This document shows positions 62,317-64,000 of a stretch of 64,000 nucleotides of DNA, one piece after another (position 1 is the stretch's first letter; the number at the start of each line of letters is the position of its first letter). Source of the stretch: Rhodoferax sp. (lineage in GTDB: Bacteria; Pseudomonadota; Gammaproteobacteria; Burkholderiales; Burkholderiaceae_C). The position numbers and the translations under genes were made by a program. A model generated the notes under the pieces. That model was not told the origin of the DNA. It saw only the letters and a program-made list of their open reading frames with translations, and did not search any database. Where the stretch lies: assembly GCF_030653815.1 (NCBI RefSeq), contig NZ_JAURYQ010000031.1, forward strand, positions 79,221 to 143,220, in the 5' to 3' direction.

Positions 62317-64000
62317 ATGACGCCAGAGCAACAGGCCAGACAAAACATTGACACGCTGTTGCAGCAAGCGGGCTGGCATGTGTGCGACATGGCCAATGCC
62401 AACATTCACGCATCGCGCGGCGTGGCACTGCGCGAATTTCCCCTCAACCCCGGCTACGGTTTTGCCGACTACCTGCTCTACATCGACGGCAAGGCCGCGG
62501 GGGTGATTGAGGCCAAAAAAGAGGGCGCCACGCTCACGGGCGTGGAAGTGCAGTCGGCGCGTTATGCCCAGGGTCTGCCGGCATCGCTGCCCGCCTGGCG
62601 TCGGCCCTTGCCCTTCAGCTACGAGTCGACCGGCATCGAGACCCACTTTACCCAGGGCCTGGACCCCGAGCCGCGTGCCCGCGCCGTGTTTGCCTTTCAC
62701 CGGCCCGAAACGCTGGCGGCTTTCCTCAAAGGTGTGCCCGCAACCAGCGTCATACATACAGGCACCGGCAATCCGCAGGTTGCCCAGGATGCTGGTTTTG
62801 CCAGCCCCACCTTCCTGGCCCGCTTGCAGTCCATGCCGCCCCTGATCGAAGACGGCCTGTGGCCCGCGCAAATCATCGCGATTCGCAACCTTGAAAACAG
62901 CCTCAAGGCCAACAAGCCGCGCGCCCTGATCCAGATGGCCACCGGCAGCGGCAAAACCTATACCGCCATCAGCTTCATCTACCGCCTGATCAAGTTTGGC
63001 GGTGCTCGGCGCGTGCTGTTTCTGGTGGACCGGGGCAACCTGGGCCGGCAGACCAAGAAAGAGTTTGACCAATACACCTCGCCCTACAACAACTTCAAGT
63101 TTGGCGAGGAATACATCGTCCAGCACCTGCAAAGCAACCAGCTCGACACCACGGCCCGCGTCACCATCTGCACCATCCAGCGGCTGTTCAGCATGCTCAA
63201 AGGCCGCGAGCTGGCGCCCGAAGACGACGAGCAGAGCGTGGACGGCTTGGGCAACTTGTTTGCCAAGCCCGAGCCCATTGGCTACAACCCCGCTTTCCCC
63301 ATCGAGACCTTTGACATCATCGTCACTGACGAAGCCCATCGCAGCATCTACAACCTGTGGCGCCAGGTGCTGGAGTACTTTGACGCCTACCTCATCGGCC
63401 TGACCGCCACACCCAGCAAGCAAACCTTTGGTTTCTTCAACCAGAACCTGGTCATGGAATACGGCCACCCCCAGGCCGTGGCCGATGGTGTTAACGTCAA
63501 TTACGACGTCTACCGCATTCGCACCCAGGTGAGTGAGCAGGGCGCACAGGTGGAGGCGGGCTACTCCGTGGGCTACCGTGACCGCCTGACGCGTAAAACC
63601 CGCTGGCAGGAGCTGGATGAAGACATGGCCTACGACGCCGACGCGCTCGACCGCGCCGTGCAAACGCCTGACCAGATACGCACCATCGTGCGCACGTTCC
63701 GCGACAAGCTGCCGCTGGAGATATTTCCCGGCCGCACCGAGGTGCCCAAGACCCTGGTGTTTGCCAAAGACGACAACCACGCCGAAAAAATTGTCGAAAT
63801 CCTGCGCGAAGAATTTGGCAAGGGCAACGACTTTGCCCAGAAGATCACCTACCGCACCACCGGCGAAAAGCCAGAGAACCTGATCAGCGCGTTCAGAAAC
63901 AGCTACTTCCCGCGCATTGCCGTCACCGTGGACATGATCGCCACCGGCACCGACAACAAGCCGGTGGAAATTGTGATGTTCATGCGCTCGGTGAAAAGCC
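62317..64000 (+). CDS. hsdR: type I restriction enzyme R subunit (HsdR), 3' end outside window
   Basis: The DNA-translocating and cleaving subunit of a type I restriction system; 561 codons are present and the frame continues past the right edge. A PD-(D/E)XK nuclease site is visible with Asp51 in FADYLLYID and Glu65-Ala-Lys67 in GVIEAKKEG. The helicase part has Walker A MATGSGKTYTA (207-217), DEAH at 338-341 (TDEAHRSIYNL), and motif III GLTATP. The ATG at 62317 follows ACAGGG. It lies directly after amgK, so it probably marks the start of an inserted restriction island; the modification and specificity genes would be to the right. Confidence 0.92.
   Translation, partial: MTPEQQARQNIDTLLQQAGWHVCDMANANIHASRGVALREFPLNPGYGFADYLLYIDGKAAGVIEAKKEGATLTGVEVQSARYAQGLPASLPAWRRPLPFSYESTGIETHFTQGLDPEPRARAVFAFHRPETLAAFLKGVPATSVIHTGTGNPQVAQDAGFASPTFLARLQSMPPLIEDGLWPAQIIAIRNLENSLKANKPRALIQMATGSGKTYTAISFIYRLIKFGGARRVLFLVDRGNLGRQTKKEFDQYTSPYNNFKFGEEYIVQHLQSNQLDTTARVTICTIQRLFSMLKGRELAPEDDEQSVDGLGNLFAKPEPIGYNPAFPIETFDIIVTDEAHRSIYNLWRQVLEYFDAYLIGLTATPSKQTFGFFNQNLVMEYGHPQAVADGVNVNYDVYRIRTQVSEQGAQVEAGYSVGYRDRLTRKTRWQELDEDMAYDADALDRAVQTPDQIRTIVRTFRDKLPLEIFPGRTEVPKTLVFAKDDNHAEKIVEILREEFGKGNDFAQKITYRTTGEKPENLISAFRNSYFPRIAVTVDMIATGTDNKPVEIVMFMRSVKS

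Noticed and set aside
1..64000. tRNA, rRNA, CRISPR array or intact insertion sequence
   Set aside because: No cloverleaf tRNA, rRNA segment, regularly spaced repeat array or transposase gene was recognised on reading both strands; small tRNAs could still be missed without a covariance search.

Overview
The window looks like a chromosomal segment of a facultatively anaerobic betaproteobacterium of the order Burkholderiales, most like Rhodoferax and other Comamonadaceae. This rests on protein character, gene order and the combination of rhodoquinone synthesis, a full System I cytochrome c maturation operon, multiheme cytochromes and FNR-type operators. No database search was possible, so the genus is an inference.

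Layout. 1-776: the start of a small membrane-anchored protein (probably a NapC/NirT-type quinol oxidase) and a monoheme cytochrome c on the minus strand, then a divergent regulatory region with a perfect FNR box, then rquA (rhodoquinone synthesis). 1575-8593: ccmABCDEFGHI, ending in a terminator. 8594-9094: an AT-rich gap with four DnaA-box-like sites and DnaA-trio-like triplets, i.e. a candidate replication origin or DnaA-binding locus. 9095-10960: minCDE. 11038-14504: copper ATPase, copper chaperone, a Crp/Fnr regulator with a CRP-like site, and a DUF2892 protein. 14785-19839: an anaerobic respiratory cluster (octaheme cytochrome c, cytochrome b, large porin, small periplasmic protein, rhodanese) behind a near-perfect FNR box; its composition resembles the ext (selenite/tellurite or extracellular electron transfer) operons of Geobacter. 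19867-24967: rdgC, a Spy-like protein, membrane proteins of unknown role, NnrU-like protein and a gamma-glutamyltransferase. 25113-29839: TauE-like exporter, a TRAP transporter and an Lrp-type regulator, bracketed by short palindromic repeats.

30343-33716 is a defence locus on the minus strand: a CD-NTase and a four-helix membrane effector (CBASS type I arrangement) followed by a membrane protein with an HEPN-like R-x4-H motif and a DUF4238 protein. It is AT-richer than its surroundings. A 0.9 kb gene-poor stretch and a strikingly GC-rich hydroxyacid-oxoacid transhydrogenase gene follow, so about 29.9-36.3 kb looks like a composite acquired region.

36313-49194: ammonium transporter, GDT1-family manganese exporter, HD-GYP protein, DHH phosphoesterase, then a TetR-headed nine-gene block for membrane fatty-acid modification (flavin oxidoreductase, DUF1365, Cfa-like methyltransferase, chalcone-isomerase-like protein, MFS, DUF3833 lipoprotein, SDR, NTF2-like). 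49367-55297: glutamine synthetase-like enzyme, a rubrerythrin-rubredoxin-rubredoxin reductase peroxide-detoxification set, malic enzyme. 55471-56549: a secreted guanyl-specific ribonuclease (RNase Sa type) with a barstar-family protein next to it. 56546-62254: ksgA, surA, lptD and, divergent, amgK. The window ends inside a type I restriction enzyme R subunit (62317 onward), placed where murU would normally follow amgK.

The theme of the first third is life at low oxygen: FNR-type sites, rhodoquinone, cytochrome c assembly and multiheme reductases. The most interesting loci are the CBASS operon with two unusual extra genes, the ext-like reductase cluster, the DnaA-box region and the RNase/barstar pair.
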